Notes under the pieces: model-generated
Told to the model about the DNA's origin: nothing
Database searches by the model: none
The model's input: the letters and a program-made list of their open reading frames with translations, nothing else
Assembly (NCBI GenBank): GCA_026314275.1
Contig: CP111109.1
Location: 1,922,001 to 1,986,000, forward strand
Origin: JAGOEY01 sp017997515
GTDB taxonomy: Bacteria; Pseudomonadota; Gammaproteobacteria; Burkholderiales; Burkholderiaceae_C
DNA length: 64,000 nucleotides
Direction: 5' to 3'
Shown here: positions 33,195 to 42,209 of the stretch, in pieces
How positions within the stretch are numbered: position 1 is the stretch's first letter
Layout of the letters: each line of letters opens with the position of its first letter
Program-made: the position numbers and the translations under genes

Positions 33195-34250
33195 ATGCAG
33201 TTGGGTGCTGCCCAGCTGGCTGGGCATCTGCAAAAAGGCCTGCGTTCGCTCTACACCTTACACGGCGATGAGCCGTTGCTGGTGCAGGAAGCGGCGGACG
33301 CCATCCGTGCGGCGGCGCGTGTGCAGGGTTTCACCGAGCGTACGTCGCACACGGTGGCGGGTGCCCATTTCGACTGGAGTGAGGTGCTGGCCGCAGGCGG
33401 CTCACTGAGCCTGTTTGCCGACAAACAAATTGTCGAGGTGCGTATCCCGTCCGGCAAACCCGGCAAGGACGGCAGCATCGCCCTGCAGCAGCTGGCCACC
33501 AGTGCGCAGGGCAACGATTCCACGCTCACCCTGGTGATCCTGCCGCGCCTGGACAAGGCCACCCGCACGGGCGCGTGGTTTATGGCGCTGGACAGTTTTG
33601 GTGTCACCCTGCAGTTCGACCCGGTGGAGCGCCAGATGCTGCCGCAGTGGATTGCCCAGCGCCTGCAGCAGCAGGGCCAGAGTGTGGCAGCCGGGGATGT
33701 GGGCCAGCGCACGCTGCAGTTTTTTGCCGACCGGGTGGAAGGCAACCTGCTCGCCGCCCACCAGGAAATCCAGAAACTCGCGCTGCTGTACCCGCCGGGT
33801 GAGTTGGCGCAAGACCAGGTCGAAGCCGCTGTGCTCAACGTGGCGCGGTACGACGTTTTTAAGCTGTCCGAAGCCGTGCTGGGCGGCCAGCCGCTGCGGG
33901 TGCAACGTATGCTCGACGGCCTGCAGGCCGAAGGGGAGGCCGAGGTGCTGGTGCACTGGGCGCTGGCCGAAGACATCCGCGCCCTGAAACGTGTGAAAGA
34001 CGCCATGAATGCAGGCCGCCCCCTGCCCATGGCCCTGCGCGAAAACCGCATCTGGGGCCCCAAAGAGCGCCTGTTCGAACGTATCCTGCCGCGTGCCACA
34101 GACGCCGCTTTGGCCCGTCTGCTGCAGTCCGCCCACACAGTGGACGGCATCGTCAAAGGCCTCAAACAGCCGAACTGGCCCACCGACAACTGGCAGGCCT
34201 TGCAACGTCTGGCGCTGCAGGTGTGCCGACTCGGCCAGGCCACGCGGTAG
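33195..34250 (+). CDS. holA: DNA polymerase III subunit delta
   Basis: 351 residues. The clamp-loader delta subunit opens the beta sliding clamp. Recognisable parts are SLYTLHGDEPLLVQEAADAI at the N-terminus, FVLVILPRLDK-like text (TLVILPRLDK) and FFADRVEGNLLAAHQEIQKL in the second domain. The C-terminal collar domain follows, ending near WQALQRLALQVC. Synteny with leuS and lptE agrees. Confidence 0.95.
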   Translation: MQLGAAQLAGHLQKGLRSLYTLHGDEPLLVQEAADAIRAAARVQGFTERTSHTVAGAHFDWSEVLAAGGSLSLFADKQIVEVRIPSGKPGKDGSIALQQLATSAQGNDSTLTLVILPRLDKATRTGAWFMALDSFGVTLQFDPVERQMLPQWIAQRLQQQGQSVAAGDVGQRTLQFFADRVEGNLLAAHQEIQKLALLYPPGELAQDQVEAAVLNVARYDVFKLSEAVLGGQPLRVQRMLDGLQAEGEAEVLVHWALAEDIRALKRVKDAMNAGRPLPMALRENRIWGPKERLFERILPRATDAALARLLQSAHTVDGIVKGLKQPNWPTDNWQALQRLALQVCRLGQATR

Positions 34251-34285
34251 CTCCGCAACACACTTGGCGCAACTGCGTCAAAATC

Positions 34286-35584
34286 ATGCCCATGAACGCG
34301 CTCAACATTGCCGAATACACCCAGACCCTTGGTTTGCAAGCAAAACAGGCCTCCGCGCTTATGGCGCGGGCGGATGCTGCTACCAAAAACAAAGCACTGA
34401 AGGCGCTGGCCCGCCTGCTGCGCGAGAACACCGCCGCACTGCAGGTGGACAACACCCGTGACATCGAACGCGCCACGGCCGCTGGCCTGGCTGCGCCGAT
34501 GGTCGACCGCCTCAAACTCAGCCCCAAGGTGCTGGAGACCTGCGCCCAGGGCTGCGAGCAGCTTGCGGCCATGCCCGAGATCATTGGGGAAGTCAGTGGC
34601 CTGAAGCAGCAACCCAGCGGAATCCGCGTGGGCCAGATGCGTGTGCCGCTGGGTGTGTTTGGTATGATTTTCGAGAGCCGCCCCAATGTGACCATCGAGG
34701 CCGCCAGCCTGTCCATCAAGAGCGGCAACGCCTGTATCTTGCGTGGTGGCTCCGAGGCCATCGAGTCGAACAAAGCCTTGGCGCGCCTGGTGCAACAGGC
34801 GCTGGCCGAAGCGGGCCTGCCCGCCGACGCGGTGCAGCTGGTGCAGACCACCGACCGCGAGGTGGTGGGCCAGCTCATCACCATGCCGCAGTATGTGGAT
34901 GTGATCATCCCGCGCGGCGGCAAGGGGCTGATCGAACGTATCAGCCGCGACGCACGTGTGCCGGTCATCAAACACCTGGACGGCAACTGCCATGTGTATG
35001 TGGACGACCCCTGCGACATCGCCATGGCCGTGACAGTGGCCGACAACGCCAAGACCAACAAATACAGCCCTTGCAACGCCGCCGAAGGCCTGCTGGTGGC
35101 GCGCGGCGTGGCAGAGGCATTTTTGCCCAAGATTGCCGCAATCTACGCTGCCAAAGGTGTGGAAATGCGGTGTGATCCGGCTGCGGCGCTTATTCTGCGT
35201 GCGCAGTCAGCTATTAATTCAGTAGCAAATATTGTGGACGCCACAGATCAGGACTGGTCCGAGGAATACCTCGCCGCCGTCATCAGCATCAAGGTGGTAG
35301 CGGGTGTGGACGAGGCGATTGCGCACATCAACCGTTACAGCAGCCACCACACCGACGCCATCCTGACCACCAACCACATCCATGCCCAGCGTTTCCTGCG
35401 CGAGGTGGATTCGGCCAGTGTGATGGTGAATGCCAGCACCCGTTTTGCCGATGGCTTCGAATTTGGCCTGGGTGCCGAAATCGGCATCAGCACCGACAAG
35501 TTCCACGCGCGTGGGCCGGTCGGGCTCGAGGGGCTGACCTCGCTCAAGTACGTGGTGCTCGGACAGGGCGAAGTACGCAACTGA
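34286..35584 (+). CDS. proA: Gamma-glutamyl phosphate reductase
   Basis: About 432 residues from the ATG at 34286 (ATG 34292 also possible). It reduces gamma-glutamyl phosphate to glutamate semialdehyde in proline synthesis. Motifs: VPLGVFGMIFESRPNVTIEA, KSGNACILRGGSEAI, the catalytic cysteine in YSPCNAAEGLLV, and NASTRFADGFEFGLGAEIG. Two inverted copies of the dispersed repeat fall inside the frame: one encodes about residues 15-35 (ASALMARADAATKNK) and the other about 297-315 (ALILRAQSAINSVAN). No proB is adjacent. Confidence 0.97.
   Translation: MPMNALNIAEYTQTLGLQAKQASALMARADAATKNKALKALARLLRENTAALQVDNTRDIERATAAGLAAPMVDRLKLSPKVLETCAQGCEQLAAMPEIIGEVSGLKQQPSGIRVGQMRVPLGVFGMIFESRPNVTIEAASLSIKSGNACILRGGSEAIESNKALARLVQQALAEAGLPADAVQLVQTTDREVVGQLITMPQYVDVIIPRGGKGLIERISRDARVPVIKHLDGNCHVYVDDPCDIAMAVTVADNAKTNKYSPCNAAEGLLVARGVAEAFLPKIAAIYAAKGVEMRCDPAAALILRAQSAINSVANIVDATDQDWSEEYLAAVISIKVVAGVDEAIAHINRYSSHHTDAILTTNHIHAQRFLREVDSASVMVNASTRFADGFEFGLGAEIGISTDKFHARGPVGLEGLTSLKYVVLGQGEVRN
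34328..34391 (-). repeat. 62-bp three-hairpin repeat, copy J, inside proA (inverted)
   Basis: Minus strand: TTTTTGGTAGCAGC, then CCGCGCCATAAGCGCGGAGG, then CCTGTTTTGCTTGCAAA. The middle and last hairpins are well kept, the first is decayed. Read in frame near the proA N-terminus. Confidence 0.6.
35176..35229 (-). repeat. 62-bp three-hairpin repeat, copy I, inside proA (inverted)
   Basis: Minus strand: GCTACTGAATTAATAGCTG, then GCGCACGCAGAATAAGCGC, then CGCAGCCGG. Second repeat copy within the same gene. Confidence 0.7.
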
Positions 35585-35650
35585 GATCGCTGCACAACCA
35601 GCGGGCTTGCGCTGATTGACGCGCACGACGTCTGTGCGGATCATTCCACC

Positions 35651-37105
35651 GTGAAAATCATCATCCTTGGGGCGGGCCGCGTGGGCCAGAGTGTGGCCGA
35701 CAGCCTGGTGTCGGAGCGCAACGACATCACCGTCATCGACACCGACGCGGCACGGCTGCGCGAGCTGGAGTCGCGGTTTGATCTGCGCGGTGTGGTGGGC
35801 AGCGGCATCGAGCCCGCCGTGCTGGCCGAGGCGGGGGCGAAGGACACCGACCTGCTTATCGCATGTGCCGCGCAGGACGAAACCAACCTGGTCTGCTGCA
35901 AGATTGCGCAGCTGCTGTTCAATATCCCGACACGTATCGCCCGGGTGCGCTCCCGGGGTTTCCACTTCGACGAACGCCTGGCCGGGCCGGACGGTTTTGC
36001 GGTGAGCCGCACCATCTGCCCCGAAGAGTCGCTCACGCGTTACATCGGCAAACTCATCGACTACCCCGAAGCCATGCAGGTGCGCGAGTTTGCGGGGGGG
36101 CGCGCGTGCCTGGTGTCGGTGCGGGCGCGGGCCGGTGCACCGATGGTGAGCCACACCATCTGCGAGCTGCGCGAGAGCTCGCCGAATGCCGACATGCGGC
36201 TGGTGGCCATCTACCGGCGGCTCCCGGACGAGCCCGACCGGTTTATCGCCTGCGACGGCAACACCCGCATTGAGCCGGGGGATGAAGTTTTTGTGCTGGC
36301 GGCCACCCACCACATTGCCCATGTGCTGACCGCGTTACACCGGCGTGACGCCCAGCCCAGCAAACCCGTGCGCCGCATCATGATTGCGGGCGGCGGGCAG
36401 GTGGGCCTGCGGCTGGCGCGCCAGATCAGCAAGGAGCCGGGGCGTTTTCACGTCAAGATCATCGAAGGCGACGCGGAGCGCTGTGTGGCGCTGGCGTCGG
36501 AGTTGCCGTCGGACGTGCTGGTGTTGCAAGGGGACGCGACAGACGAAAGTTTGCTGGGCGAGGAAAGTGTGGAAGAGACCGACCTCTTCCTGGCGCTGAC
36601 CGACGACGACGAGAACAACATCATGTCCTGCCTGCTGGCCAAACGCATGGGTGCCAGCCGGGTGCTGGCGCTGATCAACCGGCGCAGTTATGCCGACCTG
36701 ATGCACGGCACCCAGATCGACATTGCGTTGTCTCCCGCGCAGGCCATGCTCGGTGAATTGCTGGCTTTTGTGCGCCAGGGCGACGTGCAGGCCGTGCACA
36801 GCCTGCGCCGCGGTGTGGCCGAGGCGCTGGAGATTGTGGCGCGTGGCGACCGCAAGAGTTCACGTGTAGTGGGCCGCAAGGTGAGTGAGCTGCAACTGCC
36901 GCGTGAAGTGCATATTGGCCTGATCGTGCGCGGTTTGCCGGAGCTGCCGGGCACCCCCACGGAAGGGCTGCCCGAGCCCGAGGTGATCATTCCGCGCAGC
37001 GCAACTGTCATCGAGAGCAACGACCATGTGGTTTTTTTCCTGCCGCACAAGCGCCTGGTGCGTGATGTGGAAAAACTCTTCCGCGTGAGCGCCACCTTTT
37101 TCTGA
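35651..37105 (+). CDS. trkA: Trk potassium uptake regulatory protein TrkA
   Basis: 484 residues from a GTG start at 35651. Two NAD-binding RCK_N domains are visible, MKIIILGAGRVGQSVADSL at the N-terminus and IMIAGGGQVGLRLARQIS near residue 240, each followed by a TrkA-C domain. This peripheral membrane protein gates the TrkH channel. trkH follows after 21 bp. EIIA-Ntr, whose gene is also in this window, is known in E. coli to bind TrkA. Confidence 0.96.
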   Translation: MKIIILGAGRVGQSVADSLVSERNDITVIDTDAARLRELESRFDLRGVVGSGIEPAVLAEAGAKDTDLLIACAAQDETNLVCCKIAQLLFNIPTRIARVRSRGFHFDERLAGPDGFAVSRTICPEESLTRYIGKLIDYPEAMQVREFAGGRACLVSVRARAGAPMVSHTICELRESSPNADMRLVAIYRRLPDEPDRFIACDGNTRIEPGDEVFVLAATHHIAHVLTALHRRDAQPSKPVRRIMIAGGGQVGLRLARQISKEPGRFHVKIIEGDAERCVALASELPSDVLVLQGDATDESLLGEESVEETDLFLALTDDDENNIMSCLLAKRMGASRVLALINRRSYADLMHGTQIDIALSPAQAMLGELLAFVRQGDVQAVHSLRRGVAEALEIVARGDRKSSRVVGRKVSELQLPREVHIGLIVRGLPELPGTPTEGLPEPEVIIPRSATVIESNDHVVFFLPHKRLVRDVEKLFRVSATFF

Positions 37106-37126
37106 CTTGGAACCAGCGAGTACGCC

Positions 37127-38593
37127 ATGGTGGACATGTTTCCGGTGTTGCGGGTGCTGGGCATCCTGATCATGGTGTTTGCGCTGACGATGGGGTTGCC
37201 GTTGTCAGTGTCCTGGTTCTTGCAGGACGGGGTATGGCAGGTGTACCCGCTGGCCATGTTGTGCACCTTGGCATTTGGTTTTGGGCTGTGGTCCAGCATG
37301 CGCCTGTTCCGGCGCGAGTTGCAGCCGCGCCATGGGGTAATGCTGGTCACGCTGGTGTGGGTGCTGTTGCCGTTTTTTGCGGCACTGCCGCTGATGATGG
37401 CGTTTCACCACATTGGCCGGCCCATCTCGTTCACCCATGCGTACTTCGAGGCCGTGTCGGGCCTGACCACCACCGGCTCCACGGTGTTGACCGGGCTGGA
37501 CAGCCTGCCCGTGTCCATGAACGTGTGGCGCACCTTCCTGCAGTGGGTGGGGGGGATGGGTATCCTGATTCTGGCCGTGGCCGTGTTGCCCTTGCTGGGT
37601 GTGGGTGGCAGCCAGCTGTTCAAGGCCGAGGCTGCGGGCCCGGTGAAAGATGCCAAACTCACCCCGCGTATGACGGAAACCGCCAAGGGTTTGTGGGGGG
37701 TGTACGCACTGTTCTCGTTGTTGTGTGTGCTGGCGTACTGGCTGGGGGGCATGGACCCGCTGAATGCGTTGATGTACATGTTCTCCACTGTGAGCTTGGG
37801 TGGCCTGTCCCCGCACGACACCAGCTTTGGGTACTACCAGTCGCCCTTGCTGGAGGCGATTGCGGTGGGCTTCATGCTGGTGGCCAGCTGCAACTTTGCG
37901 CTGTACTTTGTGGCCATGCGCAAGGGGCATTGGCAGGGTTTCTGGCGGGACCCCGAGCTGCGCGCCACCCTGTCCACGCTGATCGGCGGCGGGCTGCTGG
38001 TGGCCGGGTTGTTGTGGGTCAAAGGGGTGTACGCCCCGCTGGAGGCCTTGCGCCATGGCATGTTCAGCCTGGTCTCTGTGGCCACCACCACCGGTTATGC
38101 CACGGTGGACTACCTCGGCTGGCCTGTGTTTGCGCCGGTGTTCATGCTGTTGTTGTCCGGGGTTGCCACCAGTGCAGGCTCCACCGGCTGTGGCATCAAG
38201 ATGGTGCGTATGCTGATTCTGCTCAAGCAGGCCCGGCGCGAGATGAACCGCCTGGTGCACCCCCGCGCGGTGCAGCCTGTACGGTTGGGGGACATGGTGG
38301 TGGACAACCGGGTGATCTTTTCGGTGCTGGCTTTTATGCTGGTGTACGGTGCCACCATCATTGGCCTGAGCATGGTGCTGCTGTTGACCGACCTGGACCC
38401 GGTGACGGCGTTCTCGGCCGTGATTGCCAGCGTGAACTGCACGGGGCCGGGTTTGGGTTTGGTGGGCCCGGCATCCAATTACGCTGTTTTGACTGATTTC
38501 CAGGTGTGGGTGTGCACCCTGGCCATGCTGCTGGGGCGTCTTGAGATTCTGAGTTTTATGGCCTTGCTGACGCCGGCATTCTGGCGCCGGTAG
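37127..38593 (+). CDS. trkH: Trk potassium uptake channel TrkH
   Basis: 488 residues with about ten or more membrane segments and four pore-loop repeats. The selectivity-filter regions are recognisable: SGLTTTGSTVLTGLDSLP, STVSLGGLSPHDTSFG, ATTTGYATVDY and ASVNCTGPGLGLVGP. Imports K+ together with the TrkA ring encoded directly upstream. Start at ATG 37127. Confidence 0.96.
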   Translation: MVDMFPVLRVLGILIMVFALTMGLPLSVSWFLQDGVWQVYPLAMLCTLAFGFGLWSSMRLFRRELQPRHGVMLVTLVWVLLPFFAALPLMMAFHHIGRPISFTHAYFEAVSGLTTTGSTVLTGLDSLPVSMNVWRTFLQWVGGMGILILAVAVLPLLGVGGSQLFKAEAAGPVKDAKLTPRMTETAKGLWGVYALFSLLCVLAYWLGGMDPLNALMYMFSTVSLGGLSPHDTSFGYYQSPLLEAIAVGFMLVASCNFALYFVAMRKGHWQGFWRDPELRATLSTLIGGGLLVAGLLWVKGVYAPLEALRHGMFSLVSVATTTGYATVDYLGWPVFAPVFMLLLSGVATSAGSTGCGIKMVRMLILLKQARREMNRLVHPRAVQPVRLGDMVVDNRVIFSVLAFMLVYGATIIGLSMVLLLTDLDPVTAFSAVIASVNCTGPGLGLVGPASNYAVLTDFQVWVCTLAMLLGRLEILSFMALLTPAFWRR

Positions 38594-38686
38594 GCGCGGT
38601 CGGTGTGCCCGGTGCCGCCCGCTTGTGAAACCGACGTTCGGCCCCACATCCCTACAATTCACGGCAATCGCTTCCCGAAGGCAACT

Positions 38687-39982
38687 ATGGTTCCGCATCT
38701 CGTCACAGCCCTCACCGGCCCCATCAATGAACTGGAGCAGCGGGTGCTGGACTCCATGCCCGCCATCGAGCGCTGGTTCCGGCTGGAATGGATGGAGCAC
38801 ACACCGCCGTTCTACAGTTCGGTGGATATCCGCAACGCGGGCTTCAAGCTGGCGCCGGTGGACACCAACCTCTATCCCGGCGCCTGGCACAACCTGACGG
38901 ACGAGATGCTGCCACTGGCCGTGCAGGCGGCCATGGCGGCCATCGAGAAGATCTGCCCCGAGGCACGCAACCTGCTGATCATTCCCGAGAACCACGCGCG
39001 CACCCCCTTGTACCTGGCGAATGTGGCGCAACTGTCGCGCATCTTCCACCGCGCGGGGCTGAATGTGCGTATCGGGTCGATCGACCCCGACATCAAGGAA
39101 ACCACCAGGATTGACCTGCCGGATGGTGAGCAGATCGTGCTGGAGCCGGTACTGCGCAGCAAATACCGCGCAGGGCTGAAACACTTCGACCCGTGCACCA
39201 TCCTCATGAACAACGATCTGTCGGCGGGCGCGCCCGGCATTCTGGAGGATTTACATGAGCAGTACCTGCTGCCACCGCTGCACGCCGGCTGGACGGTGCG
39301 CCGCAAAAGCCGCCACTTCCAGAGTTACGAAGAGCTGGCCAAACGTTTTGGCAAGCTGATTGGTATCGACCCCTGGCTCATCAACCCGATTTTTGCCAAG
39401 GCCGACGGAGTCAGTCTGGCCGACGGCACCGGCATGGATGCGCTGGCGGCCCAGGTGGACCAGGTGCTCACCAAAACCCGCCGCAAGTACAAGGAATACG
39501 GCATCAACGAGAAGCCGTTTGCCGTCATCAAGTCCGACAACGGTGCCTACGGCATGGGGGTGGTGACAGTGCGCGACGTGAAAGACCTGGACGATCTGGC
39601 CCAGCGTGCGTGCACCCAGGCTGCCGCAGACGGCAGCAACCAGCCGGTGCGCGACCTGATCATCCAGGAGGGTGTACTCACCAACGAACGTATCAATGAC
39701 GCGGTGGCCGAGCCGGTGGTCTACATGATGGACCGTTATGTCGTGGGCGGCTTTTACCGCGTACACGCAGGGCGCGGCGAGGACGAAAGCATCAATACGG
39801 CGGGGGCGGGTTTTGTGCCGCTGGCGTTTGAACACGCGGCCCACATGCCACAGCCCGGTGTGAAGCCGGGTGCCAGCGCCCCCAACCGCTTCTATATGTA
39901 CGGCGTGGTGGCGCGGCTGGCCATGGCAGCGTCCAGCTACGAGCTGGAAGCCACCGACCCCGACCGCGAAATCTACGACTGA
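38687..39982 (+). CDS. gshA: Glutamate-cysteine ligase, proteobacterial (non-E. coli) type
   Basis: 431 residues from the ATG at 38687. Makes gamma-glutamylcysteine, the first step of glutathione synthesis. The sequence matches the GshA form found in beta- and acidithiobacilli-type organisms: ERWFRLEWMEHTPPFYSSVD, FKLAPVDTNLYPGAWHNL, PENHARTPLYLANV, KSDNGAYGMGVVTV and DRYVVGGFYRVHAGRG. It is unrelated in sequence to E. coli GshA. Glutathione synthetase gshB lies 3.4 kb downstream on the same strand, separated by kup and the BenE-type gene. Confidence 0.94.
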   Translation: MVPHLVTALTGPINELEQRVLDSMPAIERWFRLEWMEHTPPFYSSVDIRNAGFKLAPVDTNLYPGAWHNLTDEMLPLAVQAAMAAIEKICPEARNLLIIPENHARTPLYLANVAQLSRIFHRAGLNVRIGSIDPDIKETTRIDLPDGEQIVLEPVLRSKYRAGLKHFDPCTILMNNDLSAGAPGILEDLHEQYLLPPLHAGWTVRRKSRHFQSYEELAKRFGKLIGIDPWLINPIFAKADGVSLADGTGMDALAAQVDQVLTKTRRKYKEYGINEKPFAVIKSDNGAYGMGVVTVRDVKDLDDLAQRACTQAAADGSNQPVRDLIIQEGVLTNERINDAVAEPVVYMMDRYVVGGFYRVHAGRGEDESINTAGAGFVPLAFEHAAHMPQPGVKPGASAPNRFYMYGVVARLAMAASSYELEATDPDREIYD

Positions 39983-40148
39983 GCCGTTCCTGCGCCACGC
40001 GTCAAGCTGCAGTTGCTGCGCTGCAACATCAGTCAGTTTTGGCGTGTTTTAGGGCCCGTCCCCTCTTGCATCGGCATGGGGGCGGCGCACAATGGCGATC
40101 CTCCAGACAACCAAACGGGGCAGACATGACCATGTCCCGTTGCTTTTT

Positions 40149-42017
40149 GTGTCCGCATCCAAATCGTCCCTGCCCGCACTCACGCTGGGCGCAATCGGTG
40201 TCGTCTACGGCGACATCGGTACCGGTGTTCTGTACTCGGTCAAGGAGGTGTTTGGCTCGGGCCATGTGCCGTTCACACCCGAAAACGTCTACGGCATCCT
40301 CTCGATCTTCTTCTGGACCCTGACGGTTATCGTCTCCCTCAAGTACGTGGTGCTGGTGCTGCGTGCCGACAACAACGGCGAAGGTGGCCTGGTCGCCATG
40401 CTGGCGCTGGCATCCCAGTCGGTCAAAGACCGGCCGCAGCTGCGCAAGGTGCTTTTGTTGTTGGGCATTTTTGGCACCTGCCTGTTTTATGGCGACGGGG
40501 TCATCACCCCGGCCATCTCGGTGCTGTCGGCGGTGGAGGGCATGGTGATCGTGTCGCCCCACTTCAAGAAGTATGTGATCCCGATCACGCTGGTGATCCT
40601 GTTCATGCTGTTTGCCGTGCAAAAACGCGGCACGGCGGGCATCGGCAAGTTTTTTGGCCCTATCACCCTGCTGTGGTTTGTGGTGCTGGGGGTGCTGGGG
40701 GTGAGCCATATCGTGACGAACCCGGCCATTCTGTGGGCGATCAGTCCGCATTACGCGCTGCGGTTCATGTTCGACAACCCGGGCACCACCTTCATCATTC
40801 TGGGCGCGGTGGTTTTGTGTGTGACCGGTGCCGAGGCGCTGTATGCCGATCTGGGCCATTTCGGCAAAAAGCCGATTCGCCTGGCCTGGTTTGCCGTGGC
40901 CATGCCCGCGCTGACCCTGAACTATTTTGGTCAGGGTGCACTGCTGCTGGTCAACCCGGAAGCGGTCAAAAACCCGTTTTTCCTGATGGCCCCGTCCTGG
41001 GCGCTGCTGCCTTTGGTGGCGCTGGCCACCATGGCCACGGTGATTGCCTCGCAGGCCCTGATCACCGGCGCGTTTTCGGTGACCAAGCAGGTGATCCAGC
41101 TGGGCTACCTGCCACGCTTGCAAATCCGCCACACCAATGTGAAAGAGGCCGGGCAGATCTACATGCCTTTTGTGAACTGGGGGCTGTTTGTGGCCATCGC
41201 GTTGGCGGTGGTGATGTTCAAGTCGTCCAGCAATCTGGCAGCGGCCTACGGTATTGCGGTGTGTACCGACATGCTGATCACCACGATCCTGACGTTTTAC
41301 GTCATCCGCTACAGCTGGAAATACCCGCTGTGGCTGTGTGTGCTGGCCACGGGTTTCTTTTTCATCGTGGACTTTGCGTTCTGGGCCTCCAACCTGCTCA
41401 AATTCTTTGACGGCGGCTGGTTTCCGCTGGCGATTGGCGGAGCGATCTTTGCGCTGATGCTGACCTGGAAAGAAGGCCGGCGTCTGCTGGGCACCAAGCT
41501 GCGCGAGGACTCCATCGATTTGAAGAGTTTTCTGGAGGCGGTGTTTGTCAGCCCACCCACCCGCGTCGAAGGCACGGCTGTGTTTCTGACCGCGGAGCCG
41601 GGCTCGGTGCCCAACGCGCTGCTGCACAACCTCAAACACAACAAGGTGCTGCACGAGCACAACCTGTTTGTCACCGTGCGCAGCCACGAAGTGCCGTGGA
41701 TTGGCATGGACAAACGCCTGGCCATCGAGTCGCTGGGGCACGACTGCTGGCAGGTGGTGATCCACTACGGCTTCAAGAATGACCCCGATGTGCCCCGTGC
41801 GCTGGAAAACATGCGCGGGCGCGGCTGCGAGATCGAGGCCATGACCACCAGTTACTTCCTGTCGCGCGACACCGTCATCCCCTCCATTGGCAGTGGTATG
41901 GCCCCCTGGCGCGAGAAACTGTTTGCCCAGATGCACCACAACGCCAGTGGTGCGGCCGACTTCCTGAACCTGCCGAGTAATGCGGTGGTGGAGCTGGGCT
42001 CAAAAATCGAGATTTAA
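40149..42017 (+). CDS. kup: Kup/Trk-D low-affinity potassium transporter
   Basis: 622 residues from a GTG at 40149, which is the family length, with the start VSASKSSLPALTLGAIGVVY; an ATG at 40092 would add 19 residues that do not look like Kup. Twelve membrane helices are followed by a cytoplasmic domain of about 170 residues. GDIGTGVLYSVKEVF (usually GDIGTSPLY or similar), GEGGLVAMLAL and FYGDGVITPAISVLSAVEG are Kup landmarks. It imports K+ with protons, mainly at low pH. Together with trkAH it gives this segment two separate K+ uptake systems. Confidence 0.95.
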   Translation: MSASKSSLPALTLGAIGVVYGDIGTGVLYSVKEVFGSGHVPFTPENVYGILSIFFWTLTVIVSLKYVVLVLRADNNGEGGLVAMLALASQSVKDRPQLRKVLLLLGIFGTCLFYGDGVITPAISVLSAVEGMVIVSPHFKKYVIPITLVILFMLFAVQKRGTAGIGKFFGPITLLWFVVLGVLGVSHIVTNPAILWAISPHYALRFMFDNPGTTFIILGAVVLCVTGAEALYADLGHFGKKPIRLAWFAVAMPALTLNYFGQGALLLVNPEAVKNPFFLMAPSWALLPLVALATMATVIASQALITGAFSVTKQVIQLGYLPRLQIRHTNVKEAGQIYMPFVNWGLFVAIALAVVMFKSSSNLAAAYGIAVCTDMLITTILTFYVIRYSWKYPLWLCVLATGFFFIVDFAFWASNLLKFFDGGWFPLAIGGAIFALMLTWKEGRRLLGTKLREDSIDLKSFLEAVFVSPPTRVEGTAVFLTAEPGSVPNALLHNLKHNKVLHEHNLFVTVRSHEVPWIGMDKRLAIESLGHDCWQVVIHYGFKNDPDVPRALENMRGRGCEIEAMTTSYFLSRDTVIPSIGSGMAPWREKLFAQMHHNASGAADFLNLPSNAVVELGSKIEI

Positions 42018-42018
42018 C

Positions 42019-42096
42019 TCGCCCCCCGAAGTGCCTGCGGCACCCCCAGGGGGCGCCACTGGTGGCCCGGCGGAGCCGGTTCCACCGTGGCTGTTG
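42019..42096 (+). repeat. Intergenic repeat related to the CCCCCAGGCTTCGC family, copy 6
   Basis: CTGCGGCACCCCCAGGGGGC, then GGTGGCCCGGCGGAGCCGG, TTCCACCG and GGCTGTTGG. Blocks are in the same order as in the other copies but diverged. It lies between kup and the BenE-type gene. Confidence 0.55.
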
Positions 42097-42209
42097 GATG
42101 AGAACAGTGATGGGATAAACGCTGCGCCCAGTGTTTGACTGGCCGCGAAAATCAGAGGTGTCGCGGCCATGCCGACAAGCGCTGTGCAATGTGGCCACAA
42201 TCGGTTCCC

